7,726 bases of DNA, taken from assembly GCA_938009055.1 (NCBI GenBank), contig CALLIO010000027.1, forward strand, positions 1-7,726. Direction: 5' to 3'. Position numbers and translations under genes: made by a program. Of the stretch, positions 6,685-7,726 are shown piece by piece. A model generated the notes under the pieces. It had not been told where the DNA came from, made no database searches, and worked only from the letters and a program-made list of their open reading frames with translations. The first letter of the stretch is position 1; every line of letters starts with the position of its first letter. Source of the DNA: an uncultured Altererythrobacter sp. (GTDB taxonomy: Bacteria; Pseudomonadota; Alphaproteobacteria; Sphingomonadales; Sphingomonadaceae).

Positions 6685-6957
6685 CTAGGATGTAACCGCG
6701 CCGATTTGCGCAAAAATCTCGCGCATAAAATCGGCCAGCAAGCTCATCATCGAACCGCCCATCAGCACGAGCACAATCGCGACCACCGCCAGTTTCGGGA
6801 CAAAGGTCAGCGTCTGCTCGTTTATTGATGTTGCCGCCTGAATAATCCCGACAACCAAACCAATTGCGAGCGCTGCGATCAGGACGGGCCCAGCGACAAG
6901 CGCCGCGATCCAGATCGTCTGATCCGCAAGCGATAGGAGGGAGGCTTCATCGTTCAT
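6685..6957 (-). CDS. fliQ: Flagellar export gate protein FliQ
   Basis: This 90-residue protein has the two-helix membrane hairpin of FliQ, a small subunit that packs in several copies around the FliP-FliR core of the flagellar export gate. Membrane segments are about 14-39 and 52-73. Between them lies the family's most conserved stretch, GIIQAATSINEQTLTFVPK (37-55), whose loop faces the cytoplasmic mouth of the gate. The length is as in other FliQ proteins. It starts 16 bases after the fliP stop and ends 19 bases before the fliR ATG. A GGGCTGAG stretch just upstream may serve as a weak ribosome-binding site. Nothing is unusual. Confidence 0.96.
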   Translation of the reverse strand: MNDEASLLSLADQTIWIAALVAGPVLIAALAIGLVVGIIQAATSINEQTLTFVPKLAVVAIVLVLMGGSMMSLLADFMREIFAQIGAVTS

Positions 6958-6973
6958 GGCTCAGCCCGCACTG

Positions 6974-7726
6974 TTACGCAAAGCTCATCGCCAGCGAGCC
7001 CATCAGCAGCGCCCAGCCATCGACGATGACAAAAAGCAAGAGCTTGAAGGGCAAGGAAACGATCGTGGGGGAGAGCATCATCATACCCAAGCTCATCAGC
7101 ACGCTGGCGGTCACCAGATCGATCACCAGAAACGGCAGGAACAGCATGAAGCCAATCTGAAACGCTGTTTCCAACTCGCTGGTTAGGAAGGCAGGCATAA
7201 GGACCGAGAAGGGTATGTCAGCTGGGGAGGCAAAGCTGCGCACGCCTGCGATATCGGCAAACATTGTAAGGTTCGCCTCGCGCGTTTGGCGCAGCATAAA
7301 TTCGCGAAAAGGTTCGCTTGCAGCAAGGATCGCCTGATCGGCTGTGATGGTGCCAGCCGAATAGGGCACAATCGCCAGATCATTCACGACGCTCAAAGTG
7401 GGTGCCATCACGAAGAGCGAGAGAAACAGCGCCAATCCCGCCAACACTTGATTGGGCGGGCTTTGCTGAAGTCCCAGCGCTTGGCGCAAAATGGCCAGCA
7501 CAATCAGGATGCGGGTAAAGCTCGTCATCATCAACACCAGTCCGGGCAGGACGGTGAGCAGGCTCATCACCAGCAGCAATTGGAGCGAGAAGGAAAGCGG
7601 CGTGGATTCCTCGGCACTTTCGCCGCCCAAAGCCCGCTCAATCGCAGAGCCCACGCCTTGCAGCGCCTCGTTTGGCTCAGAGGCTGCCACATTCGGCGCT
7701 GCGGTCTGCGCGATCGCCGCTTCAGG
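6974..7726 (-). CDS. fliP: Flagellar export gate protein FliP (5' end cut by the window edge)
   Basis: FliP forms the pentameric core of the flagellar export gate in the inner membrane. Some 250 residues are visible and the frame runs open through the right edge. A GTG at 7688-7690 could start a 238-residue protein, but FliP is normally made with a cleaved signal peptide, and the residues before this GTG include A-I-A followed by Q-T-A-A, which looks like a signal peptidase site. I therefore infer that the true start lies outside. In the visible numbering, signatures are MMTSFTRILIVLAILRQALG (66-85), PPNQVLAGLALFLS (90-103), EPFREFMLRQT (137-147), and the late block with LMPAFLTSEL and FLVIDLVTASVLMSLGMMML. 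Four hydrophobic segments fit the family (about 48-67, 93-110, 189-212 and 223-243). An acidic, non-conserved stretch precedes the first one and would be periplasmic. It is the first visible gene of the leftward operon, whose promoter lies outside. Confidence 0.95.
   Translation of the reverse strand, partial: PEAAIAQTAAPNVAASEPNEALQGVGSAIERALGGESAEESTPLSFSLQLLLVMSLLTVLPGLVLMMTSFTRILIVLAILRQALGLQQSPPNQVLAGLALFLSLFVMAPTLSVVNDLAIVPYSAGTITADQAILAASEPFREFMLRQTREANLTMFADIAGVRSFASPADIPFSVLMPAFLTSELETAFQIGFMLFLPFLVIDLVTASVLMSLGMMMLSPTIVSLPFKLLLFVIVDGWALLMGSLAMSFA

Noticed and set aside
6666..6713. Upstream TTG start for fliR adding 16 residues
   Set aside because: It would overlap fliQ by 29 bases and add a basic leader (MRKSARLHPS) not seen in FliR; the ATG at 6665 gives the normal length.
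7688..7690. GTG as the start of fliP
   Set aside because: The frame is open beyond it to the window edge and FliP normally has a signal peptide; the preceding residues look like the end of one.

Overview
The window suggests an alphaproteobacterium, most likely of the Sphingomonadales / Erythrobacteraceae type. The reasons are moderate to high GC, tightly packed genes with ATGA start/stop overlaps, a fliPQR-flhB export block joined to fliD-fliS, and a MaoC hydratase paired with a CitE-like lyase. This placement is inference; no marker gene is present.

Layout. (1) Bases 1-117 hold no supported gene; a ribosome-binding site lies just before a TTG start. (2) Bases 118-1445 (+ strand) carry a two-gene unit: a MaoC/hotdog acyl-CoA hydratase and a HpcH/HpaI (CitE-like) CoA-ester lyase, overlapping by ATGA. 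Together they look like a hydrate-then-cleave step for a branched C4-C5 dicarboxylyl-CoA, such as mesaconyl/itaconyl-CoA to methylmalyl/citramalyl-CoA and then acetyl-CoA plus a 2-oxoacid. The exact substrate cannot be read from sequence. (3) Bases 1442-7726 (- strand) are a flagellar operon transcribed leftward: fliP (5' end outside the window), fliQ, fliR, flhB, fliD, fliS, then a membrane histidine kinase, then a ruined receiver domain. The kinase start overlaps the fliS stop by ATGA, so it is probably translated with the flagellar genes.

How the parts work together. FliP, FliQ and FliR form the export gate core of the flagellar type III apparatus and FlhB is its substrate-specificity switch. 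FliD is the filament cap and FliS the flagellin chaperone. The kinase is a plausible sensory input to motility, but no partner regulator is visible.

The most notable points are in the kinase. Its cytoplasmic N-terminus carries a Cys-X2-Cys-X7-Cys cluster plus a fourth Cys, with the spacing of the Fe-S cluster ligands in FnrL/FixK-type oxygen regulators. Its C-terminal receiver domain has been lost through an in-frame stop and an internal deletion that removes the phospho-acceptor Asp. The remnant reads right up to the stop codon of the lyase on the other strand, the two stops sharing one CTAG.
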